A stretch of DNA of 26,594 nucleotides, taken from positions 1 through 26,594 of the IMG/VR virus record IMGVR_UViG_3300029448_000357; one strand, given 5' to 3'. Made by a program: the position numbers and the translations under genes. This document shows positions 6,762 through 13,763 of this stretch, piece by piece. Every line of letters starts with the position of its first letter. Position 1 is the stretch's first letter. Under the pieces are notes generated by a model, which was given only the letters and a program-made list of their open reading frames with translations, was not told where the DNA came from and made no database searches. Source of the DNA: a virus.

Positions 6762-8401
6762 ATCTCATCTCCAAGCTCATCCATCATCGTATCTATATCG
6801 ACTTCTGATAAGCGTCCAGTTTCTTTGTCGTAAAACAAATGCGTTGCAAGTCCAACGTCTCCTGTATATCTAGATTTTAGGACACGTACTTTAGTTGTTG
6901 AAGCAACCATTGGATCATCAGACTGTTGGTTACGCTCTAAGCTTATCACACAATCGCTAAGCTGTGCAATAGATTGAGAGCCACGTAAATGATTTAGTGC
7001 TGTTTCAATACCGTTTTCATGACCACGATCACCTTGAGTTCTACGCAAGTGTGAAACAAGTATCATCCCACAGCCTGTTTCTTCTACAAGAGTTCTTAGC
7101 CTGTGCATAATCATGTCAATGGCTTTGCGCTCATCAGGATCTTCAGACAACAAGACCAACATGTGAAGGTGGTCAAGAACTATCCATTTACAATCACAAC
7201 CTATGATCATGTATCGCAGCTTGCTAAATACACTTTCAAGGTCGTTCATGCCAAGGTGACCATACACCCAAACTCTATCTTTGTTTTCGCCATCAAACAT
7301 TTGGTGGTGTATCTGGCGAAGATCGTCTTGATCAAAAAGATTACGAACACTGTCAAGGTGCAGTCGGGCATCAGCTTCAATAGAAAGTATGCCGTCAATT
7401 GTACGCTGCCAGTTTTCTTCGAGGGCCATAACGCCCACATTATCTTTAGTCTTTTTAATCAGCCAGTGTTCAAGCTCACGAGTAACACTCGACTTACCAA
7501 GGCCTGTGCCTCCTGTCAAAGTAATTAACTCGCCTGCACGTAACCCCTCAAGTTTTTCATTGAGACCCTTCCAAGGGAACGGAATAGAATCTTTACGCAC
7601 ACGATTGAGATAGTTGTCTACGTTTTCCGAAACATTAAGAACGCCAGAAGGTGTGTAGAGTTTTGAGTTCCACCAGTGGTGCACAAAAGATTTATGCTGA
7701 CCAGCACGTAACATGTCGTTAGCATCTTTGAAGTCTACCGGAAGCTCCATGATCTTAGCTTTACCGGGGCGCAAAAGCTTTGCAACTTTCTTTGAGGCAT
7801 CACGACCATGCTTGTCGTTATCAAAACAAATAATAATATTATCAAAAGATTCTAGAAATTCTAAGCTTTCCTTCACATCACGGTCGGCTGACTGAGCGCC
7901 ATTGCGAATAGATACAACAGGCCATTGAGACCCCATCAGCTCGTAGGCTGACATAGCATCTACTTCGCCTTCGACAATTGTTACGTACTTACCACCACTT
8001 TGAAACAACTGTTGACCAAAAAGCCCAGCGCCTTTGTTGGTTCCTGACCATGCAAAGTTTTTGTTAGGCTTACGAATCTTAGATCCTACCTCTTCGTTGC
8101 CAGAATAATAAGGATAAATATGTTCTACAATCTGGCCTGTAGAATCTTTAACAGAGCGAACCCTGTATTTCTTTGCTGTTTGTAAACTAATTCCTCTGTC
8201 AGTTAGAGGATAATATTCTCCATGGTTTATAGTCATAGGTGTCTTCTTAAAGTTAGAAATAGAAGTCACATTATTTTCCTGTTTAGGTTTAGGAACAAAA
8301 ACTCCACAGCTAAAACACTTTAAAGATCCATCATCGTTCATAGCTGCAGAGTCAGAACCCCCACACTCAGTGCAGGGGATGTGAGTTTGAACAAAAGACA
8401 T
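6758..8401 (-). CDS. Bifunctional primase-helicase, T7 gp4-like
   Basis: The product is 547 residues and unwinds the fork while priming the lagging strand. A zinc ribbon uses C10/C13 and C29/C32 (PCTECGG…KCFSCG). The TOPRIM domain has VEGEVDAMSA (E144, D148) and CFDNDKHGRD (D194, D196). The RecA-like helicase domain has Walker A GGTGLGKS at 297-304, Walker B WIVLDHLHML (D410), the LVSHLRR segment around 448-454, and RVLKSRYTGD at 506-515, whose R511 is the likely arginine finger. All core residues are present, so it should be active. The start at 8401 has GAGGA just upstream. It is coupled by ATGA to the polymerase, the arrangement expected for a T7-type replisome. Confidence 0.96.
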   Translation of the reverse strand: MSFVQTHIPCTECGGSDSAAMNDDGSLKCFSCGVFVPKPKQENNVTSISNFKKTPMTINHGEYYPLTDRGISLQTAKKYRVRSVKDSTGQIVEHIYPYYSGNEEVGSKIRKPNKNFAWSGTNKGAGLFGQQLFQSGGKYVTIVEGEVDAMSAYELMGSQWPVVSIRNGAQSADRDVKESLEFLESFDNIIICFDNDKHGRDASKKVAKLLRPGKAKIMELPVDFKDANDMLRAGQHKSFVHHWWNSKLYTPSGVLNVSENVDNYLNRVRKDSIPFPWKGLNEKLEGLRAGELITLTGGTGLGKSSVTRELEHWLIKKTKDNVGVMALEENWQRTIDGILSIEADARLHLDSVRNLFDQDDLRQIHHQMFDGENKDRVWVYGHLGMNDLESVFSKLRYMIIGCDCKWIVLDHLHMLVLLSEDPDERKAIDMIMHRLRTLVEETGCGMILVSHLRRTQGDRGHENGIETALNHLRGSQSIAQLSDCVISLERNQQSDDPMVASTTKVRVLKSRYTGDVGLATHLFYDKETGRLSEVDIDTMMDELGDEI

Positions 8402-8402
8402 A

Positions 8403-8636
8403 TTAGTCCTCGTCTGTTTCGTTTACCTCTTCAATAAGTACAGCTTCTTCATTTAGAAACTCTTGAACTTTTGCATGCAAAGCAACCGCCGCAGCCTGTG
8501 CGATAACAACACGATCTTCAAGGCTTCGAACATCTTGCTCTGCTGTAACTAAAAGCTGGAAGGCCTTCTGGCCCTCCGGTGCAAGTTGGGTCACATCGTA
8601 TGTTGTGTCCTGATGGACATAAGTAATATTACTCAT
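8403..8636 (-). CDS. Small acidic helical protein, DUF6447-like (hypothetical)
   Basis: The product is 77 residues. The N-terminus NITYVHQDTTYDVTQLAPEG is a short beta hairpin of the kind seen in phage proteins that begin with a YDV/YDL turn. From about residue 23 a long helix follows (QKAFQLLVTAEQDVRSLEDR…), with heptad-like spacing, probably a coiled coil. The tail is acidic. It resembles DUF6447-type small proteins known from cyanophages, but this is recall by eye. It sits between the single-strand binding protein (TAATG overlap) and the helicase, so a replisome-associated role is possible. Confidence 0.75.
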   Translation of the reverse strand: MSNITYVHQDTTYDVTQLAPEGQKAFQLLVTAEQDVRSLEDRVVIAQAAAVALHAKVQEFLNEEAVLIEEVNETDED

Positions 8637-9058
8637 TAAATTTCATCCTCCTCCTCTTCGACATCAAACTCAGCACCAGCTGGCGCATCATATTCTACAA
8701 GATCTAAAACTTGCATAGCTTGAAAATCTAAGCCACGAAAGTCTTGACCATTCCACTGCGTTTCCCACTCTTTGTATTGAACCTTTACGTGAGAGCCATT
8801 ACCGACTGTGATGTCGATTTCACGCTTGCTTTTATCATAAAGCTTTGGCGCTTCTCGAATCATTCCACGAGGCCCATCAACCTTGCGCTTAATAATAAGT
8901 GCTGGTCCTTCATCCATGTCTTTTACAGCAAAGCCACGGTTACGAAAGCTACTGGCAACATCGTCATCGACTACGAGGTTAACAGAATAAGCGGGGGTAA
9001 ACTTGGTGTTTGGTGTGGTAACAAACGACCAATATGCTCTTCCTTCTACAACTGCCAT
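8636..9058 (-). CDS. Single-stranded DNA-binding protein, T7 gp2.5-like
   Basis: The product is 140 residues with an OB-fold pattern: an N-terminal strand set (GRAYWSFVTTPNTKF), a central region AVKDMDEGPALIIKRKVDG, and a strand after GNGSHVKVQYKEW at 87-99 that is typical of phage gp2.5-like proteins. The tail DVEEEEDEI is strongly acidic, the hallmark by which these proteins contact polymerase and helicase; unlike T7 gp2.5 it ends in Ile rather than Phe. The ATG has AGGAGA at seven bases. It is smaller than T7 gp2.5 (232 residues), as in related marine phages. It coats unwound template at the fork and stands three genes upstream of the polymerase. Confidence 0.85.
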   Translation of the reverse strand: MAVVEGRAYWSFVTTPNTKFTPAYSVNLVVDDDVASSFRNRGFAVKDMDEGPALIIKRKVDGPRGMIREAPKLYDKSKREIDITVGNGSHVKVQYKEWETQWNGQDFRGLDFQAMQVLDLVEYDAPAGAEFDVEEEEDEI

Positions 9059-9061
9059 ATT

Positions 9062-9280
9062 TTATCTCCTGTATAGATAAGTAATAAAGTTAGGTATTTG
9101 TTTAAGTATATACTCTTCAGTTAGTTCGATACCTTGATCGACTGCTTGCATCTTAATCCATGTTTGCATCAATGTCAAGGCTGGCTTTTCTGGTAGATGT
9201 ACGCCCAGCATCATTACAAATGCACGAGCAAGCACATCTTCTATTGTTTCATCGTTGGTTAAATCGTTATATTCATACAC
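9062..9280 (-). CDS. Hypothetical protein (72 residues), GTG start
   Basis: An all-helical looking protein with an acidic N-terminus (NDETIEDVLARAFVMMLG) and a C-terminus ending in FITYLYRR. The start is GTG at 9280; no in-frame ATG lies before the conserved-looking body, and only a weak GAG-type ribosome site is seen. Its TAA lies within the ribosome-binding region of the single-strand binding protein gene, so the two are tightly linked. There are no cysteines or catalytic motifs. The family is not recognised; it lies between DUF3310-linked genes and replication genes. Confidence 0.65.
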   Translation of the reverse strand: MYEYNDLTNDETIEDVLARAFVMMLGVHLPEKPALTLMQTWIKMQAVDQGIELTEEYILKQIPNFITYLYRR

Positions 9281-9287
9281 CTCGCTC

Positions 9288-9533
9288 TCACTCTGTTAGG
9301 GTTGCTGTTAAAAGAGTATTGAGTTTAACGGTATCTAAAAGATAATTAAACTCTTCTGCTCCCAAGTCTGAAGACATCGTAACAGCACCGTCTGTTTCTG
9401 TCAACAGAATAAATGTGCCGTGTGTATTATTACCAACTTCTTGTATAAGTTTATCCATTGCCCTTTCAATCTTAGAAATAAGAGTAACCTCTGTAGGTTT
9501 ATCTTTTCCAAAATCACCTGTAACAATCTTCAT
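9288..9533 (-). CDS. Hypothetical protein (81 residues)
   Basis: The ATG at 9533 is chosen over an upstream GTG at 9569 because it has AGGAGGT six bases away and overlaps the DUF3310 stop by ATGA. The protein (MKIVTGDFGKDKPTEVTLIS…) has an alpha/beta look: a helical middle (RAMDKLIQEVGNN), two hydrophobic strands (GTFILLTETDGAVTM) and a final helix. There is no signal peptide or membrane segment. I do not recognise the family. Its position next to DUF3310 and before the replication genes suggests an early role in DNA metabolism, without direct evidence. Confidence 0.7.
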   Translation of the reverse strand: MKIVTGDFGKDKPTEVTLISKIERAMDKLIQEVGNNTHGTFILLTETDGAVTMSSDLGAEEFNYLLDTVKLNTLLTATLTE

Positions 9534-9820
9534 GAATTTACCTCCTCTATAAGTTTTTCTATATACCACTTACACTTTCTAAGATCTTCAATGGGCTTTC
9601 CTTTGTAGTCGTAGCGCCAAAGATATTTTAAGGCGTTGCCCTTTAGGTAGCCCCTAAACTCATGATCAGGCATTGAAGATTTAATAGCCTCAATAGCTTC
9701 GATTGCGCCCTTGTTGTAGTGGTCTGGCCTTGTTACTGGGTCAGGATTTTTTCTAATAGAAAGATCGTTAAGTTTTCTCATAGTATCCCAACCATCAGGA
9801 CTTATATTATCTATAGACAT
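9530..9820 (-). CDS. DUF3310 family protein
   Basis: The product is 96 residues. The family signature is clear from residue 28 to the end: DPVTRPDHYNKGAIEAIEAI, then EFRGYLKGNALKYLWRY at about 54-70, KGKPIEDLRKCKWYIEKLI at about 73-91. DUF3310 proteins (sometimes labelled SaV-like or nucleotide kinase) are common in phages of many hosts, usually in early or nucleotide-metabolism regions; their biochemical activity is not established. The ATG overlaps the preceding 56-residue gene (TAATG), and the stop overlaps the next start (ATGA). Confidence 0.9.
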   Translation of the reverse strand: MSIDNISPDGWDTMRKLNDLSIRKNPDPVTRPDHYNKGAIEAIEAIKSSMPDHEFRGYLKGNALKYLWRYDYKGKPIEDLRKCKWYIEKLIEEVNS

Positions 9821-9990
9821 TAGTATTCTCCTTCTCTAATTCTTTGAAGTATATCATAGGTTTGTTCATAACTCAAGTTTAAAGCTTCAAGACCTTTAAG
9901 TATTGCACCGTAGTCAGGGCTTTCGCTGCAATAAATATTCATAAATACAAGATCTGAAATAATAGCTTCGACATCGGTTGCTTCGAGCAT
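9820..9990 (-). CDS. Hypothetical 56-residue protein
   Basis: The frame (MLEATDVEAIISDLVFMNIY…) is a small acidic protein predicted to be helical, ending YDILQRIREGEY. The ATG at 9990 has AGGAGGAG five bases upstream, one of the strongest ribosome sites in the operon, and the TAA overlaps the DUF3310 ATG. These two facts make it a convincing gene despite its size. C21 is the only cysteine. No family is recognised. Fifty-six bases of non-coding sequence separate it from the gene before it. Confidence 0.8.
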   Translation of the reverse strand: MLEATDVEAIISDLVFMNIYCSESPDYGAILKGLEALNLSYEQTYDILQRIREGEY

Positions 9991-10046
9991 AACTCCTCCT
10001 AGTATAAAGTTAAGTGGCTAACGCTCCGGACTTCTGCTGGTCAGTG

Positions 10047-10199
10047 TTATACCAAACTGCCTGTTAAAAAAGAATCTATAATCTGCATACAAGAATACAT
10101 AACAAACATCATGAACCCTATAGCTCCAGCAGGATAAATTACATTAACTTTCCACGGGTTGTCCCGTAGCCACTGTTCTATTTCTTTATCTGTCATCAT
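10047..10199 (-). CDS. Single-pass membrane microprotein (50 residues)
   Basis: It starts MMTDKEIEQWLRDNPWKVNV, a charged, probably cytoplasmic head, followed by about 22 hydrophobic residues (VIYPAGAIGFMMFVMYSCMQ, roughly 20-39) long enough to span a membrane, and a short tail. The ATG overlaps the stop of the 92-residue gene (ATGA); an alternative start is the next ATG, one codon later. It lies two genes downstream of the alternative oxidase. It could be a membrane partner, a small regulator of host membrane functions or a holin-like peptide; only the membrane segment is certain. Confidence 0.7.
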   Translation of the reverse strand: MMTDKEIEQWLRDNPWKVNVIYPAGAIGFMMFVMYSCMQIIDSFLTGSLV

Positions 10200-10474
10200 A
10201 TGATGTTTATATATTCATCGTTGATAATTGTTTGGACATGAATATATCCTTCAGGCCAGTATGTATAAGACTCTGCAAGAGCTTTTGCTGTTCTTCGTAC
10301 TGAGTCCTCAAAATTAGTAAACAGCCCTATCTCTTCTTTATAGTACCAAAAAGGAATGCGAAGCACTGGCTCTGCTGGTCCGTTATACTCGTAGTAGACA
10401 ACTATTTCTGCGTCGTTGCCTATTGGCCCGTCGTTGCCAAACATTTTTACATGCTTGTTTTCTGGTTGTTGCAT
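10196..10474 (-). CDS. Hypothetical protein (92 residues)
   Basis: Starts MQQPENKHVKMFGNDGPIGN and is rich in Tyr, Trp and acidic residues (VVYYEYNGPAEPVLRIPFWY at 25-44). It looks like a small beta-rich domain followed by a helix (DSVRRTAKALAESY) and a final beta pair. The ATG has AGGAGGGG upstream. It follows the alternative oxidase by 8 bases and is coupled to the membrane microprotein downstream (ATGA), so it is co-transcribed with both. There is no recognised family and no catalytic motif. Confidence 0.75.
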   Translation of the reverse strand: MQQPENKHVKMFGNDGPIGNDAEIVVYYEYNGPAEPVLRIPFWYYKEEIGLFTNFEDSVRRTAKALAESYTYWPEGYIHVQTIINDEYINII

Positions 10475-10482
10475 AACCCCTC

Positions 10483-11046
10483 CTAAAAAGAAAGTTTAAA
10501 GTTTGCATCGGCGTGTCGCTGCTCATCAGCCCTAACATAATAAATTAGTGTTGATAACTTTGCCTCTGGACCAAGCCCATAATAAGTTCTTGCGGACTCA
10601 GGACATTCAACATCTTTTATCTTACCAGATGTTACAAGAAATAAATATTGTGTGTAACTGTTTACTGCCTCCTCTTCAAAGTAGTGAACCATTCGATGTG
10701 CTGTTTTTGGCGCACAGATATAAAGTATTAGATAAAAATGCCAGAAAATAAACTGAGCCGTTACGATTAGTCCACGCTCAAAGACATTAGGTTTTGCAAT
10801 GTCAAGAAAAAACATAAGGTGCATACGCTCGTTCTTAGCTTCTTCTAGCATTTGATCTATATAAGAATCATAATCACTTCGAAGACCTCTTAAACTTTTA
10901 AGATGCAAAAGCATACCTGCTACCATAGCTGGGACAGCCGCCACTGTTTCAAGAACTACAGCACGATGTCCATATCTTTTAGCAAAAAAAGTATCAGCAA
11001 TCCATTTAAAAAAACTCGTCATGCTGCGAGCAAAAAAGTCTTTCAT
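10483..11046 (-). CDS. aox: Alternative oxidase (AOX/PTOX family di-iron quinol oxidase)
   Basis: Members of this family oxidise membrane quinol and reduce oxygen to water without pumping protons. The 187-residue protein keeps all six expected iron ligands: E33 in LETVAAVP, E73 and H76 in NERMH, E124 in FEEEAVNSY, E175 and H178 in RADEQRH. Y131, the catalytic tyrosine of the family, is also present. The membrane-bound helical region (FIFWHFYLILYICAPKTAHR, about 99-118) matches the monotopic surface of AOX. The wording of the motifs is closer to mitochondrial/bacterial AOX than to any other di-iron protein. It lacks the long N-terminal extension of mitochondrial forms. AAGGAG lies seven bases before the ATG. 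The preceding gene encodes a three-helix membrane protein. Confidence 0.93.
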   Translation of the reverse strand: MKDFFARSMTSFFKWIADTFFAKRYGHRAVVLETVAAVPAMVAGMLLHLKSLRGLRSDYDSYIDQMLEEAKNERMHLMFFLDIAKPNVFERGLIVTAQFIFWHFYLILYICAPKTAHRMVHYFEEEAVNSYTQYLFLVTSGKIKDVECPESARTYYGLGPEAKLSTLIYYVRADEQRHADANFKLSF

Positions 11047-11349
11047 CTATATCTCCTTTAATAAGGCTACTGTTAACATAAAAAATGATATGCCGTTTAA
11101 CATTATCAAAGCCCTGTCTCGCCAGATGACAGACACCCAAGTCCATAGGGCTATTCCAACACACCCAAACATAAGATCATAGATGCGATACTCTGGTCCG
11201 GCTGACCTCAAGGCTAAACTACAAAGAACAGTAACAGATGCAACCCATTTTAAATACCAATCAAAGTCGTCAGGATACCAATTTCTATCAGGTTTATTGC
11301 GACCCAGTGCGCGAACAGCTGGGTCACCTTTGCCTTCGTTACCCTTCAC
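11047..11349 (-). CDS. Three-helix membrane protein next to the alternative oxidase, GTG start
   Basis: The product is 100 residues. A basic, charged N-terminus (KGNEGKGDPAVRALGRNKPD) precedes three hydrophobic segments at about 33-50, 57-77 and 80-98. Tryptophans cluster at segment ends (WYLKWVAS, WTWVSVIW). It resembles small membrane proteins I recall from marine phages, including DUF6552-like ones, but I cannot confirm this. The GTG start overlaps the previous stop (GTGA), with no clear ribosome site, so translation is probably coupled. Its TAG abuts the oxidase ATG. A role in anchoring or supporting the oxidase is inferred from adjacency alone. Confidence 0.8.
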   Translation of the reverse strand: MKGNEGKGDPAVRALGRNKPDRNWYPDDFDWYLKWVASVTVLCSLALRSAGPEYRIYDLMFGCVGIALWTWVSVIWRDRALIMLNGISFFMLTVALLKEI

Positions 11350-11678
11350 AGGTCGCTAGGCCATGCAAGAGATGAACTATATTTGTAATAACTAATGATA
11401 CTGTTTGTAATTAATAATAAAAACTCTCGCTGTTCTGTTACTTCCATTTTTTTAAATATATGTAAAAGTCCTTCTCCTGTTGTGGTAAAAGGTAGATACT
11501 CAATATCTAGTTGTCGTGCGGCCTCCTGCAAATGAGGAAGCTCCCAGTTAAGTTGTTTTAAAATATCTATAGCACTAAGACTGTTATTATCCATAATCTT
11601 TACTATATCAAAAGCATCATCTACTTGAATATCTGATGCTAAAACATATACATCGTTTTCAATGTGTACAGTAGCCAT
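11346..11678 (-). CDS. Hypothetical protein (110 residues)
   Basis: Begins MATVHIENDVYVLASDIQVD, a beta-hairpin-like start, and continues with mostly helical sequence (AIDILKQLNWELPHLQEAAR) and a helix QREFLLLITNSIISYYK near the C-terminus. There is no membrane segment of full length. The ATG is four bases from the DUF932-like gene stop region, with AAAGGCGG upstream, and the stop overlaps the GTG of the membrane protein. It belongs to the same transcript as the alternative oxidase. The family is not recognised. Confidence 0.75.
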   Translation of the reverse strand: MATVHIENDVYVLASDIQVDDAFDIVKIMDNNSLSAIDILKQLNWELPHLQEAARQLDIEYLPFTTTGEGLLHIFKKMEVTEQREFLLLITNSIISYYKYSSSLAWPSDL

Positions 11679-11679
11679 A

Positions 11680-12624
11680 TCATGCCGCCTTTAAATATTT
11701 ACGAAGAGTTGAAATAGAATCTTGCTGTCGCTTGAACTGAACCGAAGCAAGAGTATTTTTATTACGGACATTATCAGCGTGGGTTGTATAGTCTGTTACT
11801 GCATTGTATGCAGCCCACTCTGTGTTACCCATTCGAGGTACGTAAGTATTACAATAAACATTCCACAAATAATTGTAACCTGTATTAGTTCTTTTGAGTG
11901 ATCGTCCAATTTCATTAGGGCTTATCCTTTCTTCAAAAATAAGATCATGTACTTGATCACCAACTCCAGCAATTTCTGCAAACATCAAACAAGCATTAAT
12001 AGGTTCCATTGAAGCAGTATACATTTGCTTCCAAACTTCTCGTTCAGCTTCAAAAAAGTCTAGGGATTTTACTATGGTCCTTGAAGCTTTATCAAGATCT
12101 AAGTTTGTTGTGTGATTGCCTTTGAAGACTGCAACTTCTCCAGAAATAAATACTTGAAGATTCGTACACGCTTGCTGGATTGCCGCCGCACTGATGACAA
12201 ACGGAAAGCTACTATCAATAGATGTTGTAGCCAACAAACCTAATGAGGCAGTGTCACCATCTGGAGTTTCATAAGTATGAGAAGGCAGTTTATATTTTAC
12301 AAACGATCTTGCACCATCGTGGCTCACTGCGATCTGCTCGCTGATGCCCTCAGTATTTAACCCGCTCCGCAAGATTATTTCTCGCGCAGTTTTGATAACA
12401 TCTTTAGGCGCTACTGCCTTGTGTCGGGCTGAATGAATACCTAAACAAGCGCCGCTATCTGTTCGATAGGTTACATATTTATCTGCCTCACGTAACTGGA
12501 AAATACCTTCTTCTTCTTCAACATCAAACAAAACAGGGGTCGTTTTGATATCAAAGTCAGCGTCACCAAAGCCCCCGAAAGTATCGGAGGCGTTAGAGTT
12601 AAACATACTTATTACATTATCCAT
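11680..12624 (-). CDS. DUF932-like phage protein
   Basis: The product is 314 residues. The N-terminal 30 residues are acidic and flexible. The body has the order seen in DUF932 proteins: a beta-rich part (GIFQLREADKYVTYRTDSG), a helix pair, then strands with SFVKYKLPSHTYETPDGDTA and SLGLLATTSIDSSFPFVISA, a short cysteine-containing turn (QACTNLQVF), and a long helical C-terminal half (ASRTIVKSLDFFEAEREVWK). DUF932 proteins occur widely in phages and plasmids; their molecular role is not known. The ATG has AGGAG eight bases upstream. It follows the 68-residue gene by 13 bases, and a possible promoter lies just before that gene. Confidence 0.7.
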   Translation of the reverse strand: MDNVISMFNSNASDTFGGFGDADFDIKTTPVLFDVEEEEGIFQLREADKYVTYRTDSGACLGIHSARHKAVAPKDVIKTAREIILRSGLNTEGISEQIAVSHDGARSFVKYKLPSHTYETPDGDTASLGLLATTSIDSSFPFVISAAAIQQACTNLQVFISGEVAVFKGNHTTNLDLDKASRTIVKSLDFFEAEREVWKQMYTASMEPINACLMFAEIAGVGDQVHDLIFEERISPNEIGRSLKRTNTGYNYLWNVYCNTYVPRMGNTEWAAYNAVTDYTTHADNVRNKNTLASVQFKRQQDSISTLRKYLKAA

Positions 12625-12637
12625 GTGCTATCTCCTA

Positions 12638-12844
12638 TTAAGCCGCACGTTCAACGATTAACTGGCGTGGAATATCTACTAACTTTCGGAAGCCAACTGG
12701 TCGTGACTTAGAATGCTGAAGATAAAAACCATATTTACCAATTTGAAAACTGTAAAAACATTCACCTTTTGAAATGCCGTAGCGGTTCTTCACCTTACGC
12801 TTACGAATCATATAGCTTTTGTTAAACAACTTTCCTGTGTTCAT
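12638..12844 (-). CDS. Small basic protein (68 residues)
   Basis: The ATG at 12844 is chosen because AGGAG lies eight bases upstream; the frame stays open to another ATG at 12910, but that one has no ribosome site and would fall on the start of the putative promoter's transcript. The product (MNTGKLFNKSYMIRKRKVKN…) is very basic in its first half and carries aromatic strands (GECFYSFQIGKYGFYLQHSK). It could be a small nucleic-acid-binding protein. The family is not recognised. It precedes the DUF932-like gene. Confidence 0.7.
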   Translation of the reverse strand: MNTGKLFNKSYMIRKRKVKNRYGISKGECFYSFQIGKYGFYLQHSKSRPVGFRKLVDIPRQLIVERAA

Positions 12845-12900
12845 GTTAACTCTCCTGTGAGTTTGGTAGTTTGAAAGCCTCATCGCTTCGAGGCCATTAC

Positions 12901-12929
12901 AAGGTAACATGGTTGTCGACGGTTGTCAA
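12901..12929 (-). promoter_or_regulatory. Possible internal leftward sigma70 promoter
   Basis: On the minus strand TTGACA (12929-12924) is followed after exactly 17 bases by TACCTT (12906-12901). The -35 is a perfect match; the -10 is weak. It lies in one of the few real gaps of the operon (12845-12925). A direct repeat of CGACAACC sits in the spacer, and a 5-bp stem GCCTC/GAGGC lies in the expected leader. It would drive the DUF932-like, oxidase and replication genes separately from the small early genes. Confidence 0.4.
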
Positions 12930-13120
12930 GCCCAATCACGCCCATGCTTTTTTCTATACAGCATCTCGAAGGCATCCAGATAATCAAGATACTTGTCTAT
13001 TTCATCTTTGAAATATCTTTTATAATACATCTTCTCAACGCCAATAGCTATTTGTTTATCGTGAGAAAAACTAAAGTCCCACGCCTGTTTTAGTAAACTT
13101 AATCTAAGATCTTTTCTCAT
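12926..13120 (-). CDS. Hypothetical protein (64 residues)
   Basis: A basic, aromatic-rich, probably all-helical protein (MRKDLRLSLLKQAWDFSFSH…, ending MLYRKKHGRDWA). The ATG overlaps the preceding stop by ATGA. The stop lies inside the -35 element of the possible internal promoter, so this is the last gene before that control point. The family is not recognised; no motif is seen beyond the alternation of charged and aromatic residues along two helices. Confidence 0.7.
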   Translation of the reverse strand: MRKDLRLSLLKQAWDFSFSHDKQIAIGVEKMYYKRYFKDEIDKYLDYLDAFEMLYRKKHGRDWA

Positions 13121-13320
13121 AATTCACCCCAATCCTTGCCTAATATATCTACAGCGTGTATAATCTTATCATGATCTTCATCAGTAAGAATTGGTAGCAC
13201 GTTACCTGCTTCAGGGTACTCATCAAGCTTCACAGAATATAACTCAATGAACTTATCATCAGGGTAATAAATATAATCTACAGTTATATCTAAACTAATT
13301 TTAAGATTTCTAGTTTGCAT
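13117..13320 (-). CDS. Hypothetical protein (67 residues)
   Basis: The frame is open from 13392, but the ATG at 13320 (MQTRNLKISLDITVDYIYYP…) has AGGAGG exactly six bases away. An ATG two codons earlier touches the ribosome site and is unlikely. The protein is acidic, beta-rich at the start (LKISLDITVDYIYYPDDKFI) and helical at the end (DHDKIIHAVDILGKDW). Its stop overlaps the next ATG (ATGA). The family is not recognised. Confidence 0.7.
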   Translation of the reverse strand: MQTRNLKISLDITVDYIYYPDDKFIELYSVKLDEYPEAGNVLPILTDEDHDKIIHAVDILGKDWGEL

Positions 13321-13330
13321 CTTCATCCTC

Positions 13331-13531
13331 CTAAAAATATTTGTAATGTAAACGCCATTCCCAATCTGGGTATTCAACTTTGCAAGCTTCAAAGTCTTCT
13401 ATGGCTGCAAGCACCATTCCTTTGACATCTTGCTCCGGCCCACCATCAAGAGGATAAGCACGAGTGTAACCAAACTCTTTGTCAGGCGTCATGCGATACT
13501 CAACAGATATCCAATGTCTTTTTTCTCTCAT
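13331..13531 (-). CDS. Hypothetical protein (66 residues)
   Basis: Starts MREKRHWISVEYRMTPDKEF. The pattern is two or three strands (WISVEYRM, YTRAYPLDGG) followed by a helix (VKGMVLAAIEDFEACKVEYP) and a closing WEWRLHYKYF strand, a compact alpha/beta microdomain. The ATG overlaps the preceding stop (ATGA), and the last codons contain part of the next gene's ribosome site. There is one cysteine. The family is not recognised. Confidence 0.7.
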   Translation of the reverse strand: MREKRHWISVEYRMTPDKEFGYTRAYPLDGGPEQDVKGMVLAAIEDFEACKVEYPDWEWRLHYKYF

Positions 13532-13755
13532 GTTATTTTTACCTCATAATCAGTTTCAATCCAAACTTTAGCGCCGCAAGACAAAGGCTTATCGGGCGAG
13601 TAGACAACTCGACAAACCTCTAAACCTTCAACAATAATTTTAGCTGTATTGGTTTTACGATTTTGTTTATAATCTTTTACAGTAATTACAGGCAAGTCTT
13701 TACCTTTATTATTAGCTTTAATGTTATGCTGATTAACATGAATTCTAGTTTTCAT
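13528..13755 (-). CDS. Hypothetical protein (75 residues)
   Basis: The ATG at 13755 (MKTRIHVNQHNIKANNKGKD…) is preferred over the GTG at 13767, because that GTG is itself part of the GAGGTG ribosome site five bases before the ATG. The product is basic and beta-rich: PVITVKDYKQ, TAKIIVEGLEVCRVVYS, and a closing KVWIETDYEVKIT. It looks like a small beta-barrel or sandwich. The gene follows the HhH-GPD-like gene by 8 bases. The family is not recognised. Confidence 0.72.
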   Translation of the reverse strand: MKTRIHVNQHNIKANNKGKDLPVITVKDYKQNRKTNTAKIIVEGLEVCRVVYSPDKPLSCGAKVWIETDYEVKIT

Positions 13756-13763
13756 ATTACACC

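Noticed and set aside
7103-7528. 141-codon open frame antisense to the helicase gene
   Set aside because: Antisense to conserved Walker motifs, no ribosome site, and no recognisable protein features.
10000-10046. Possible promoter or hairpin in the 56-base gap before the 56-residue gene
   Set aside because: Only a TATACT-like box and a TCCGGA palindrome are seen, without a matching -35 or stem.
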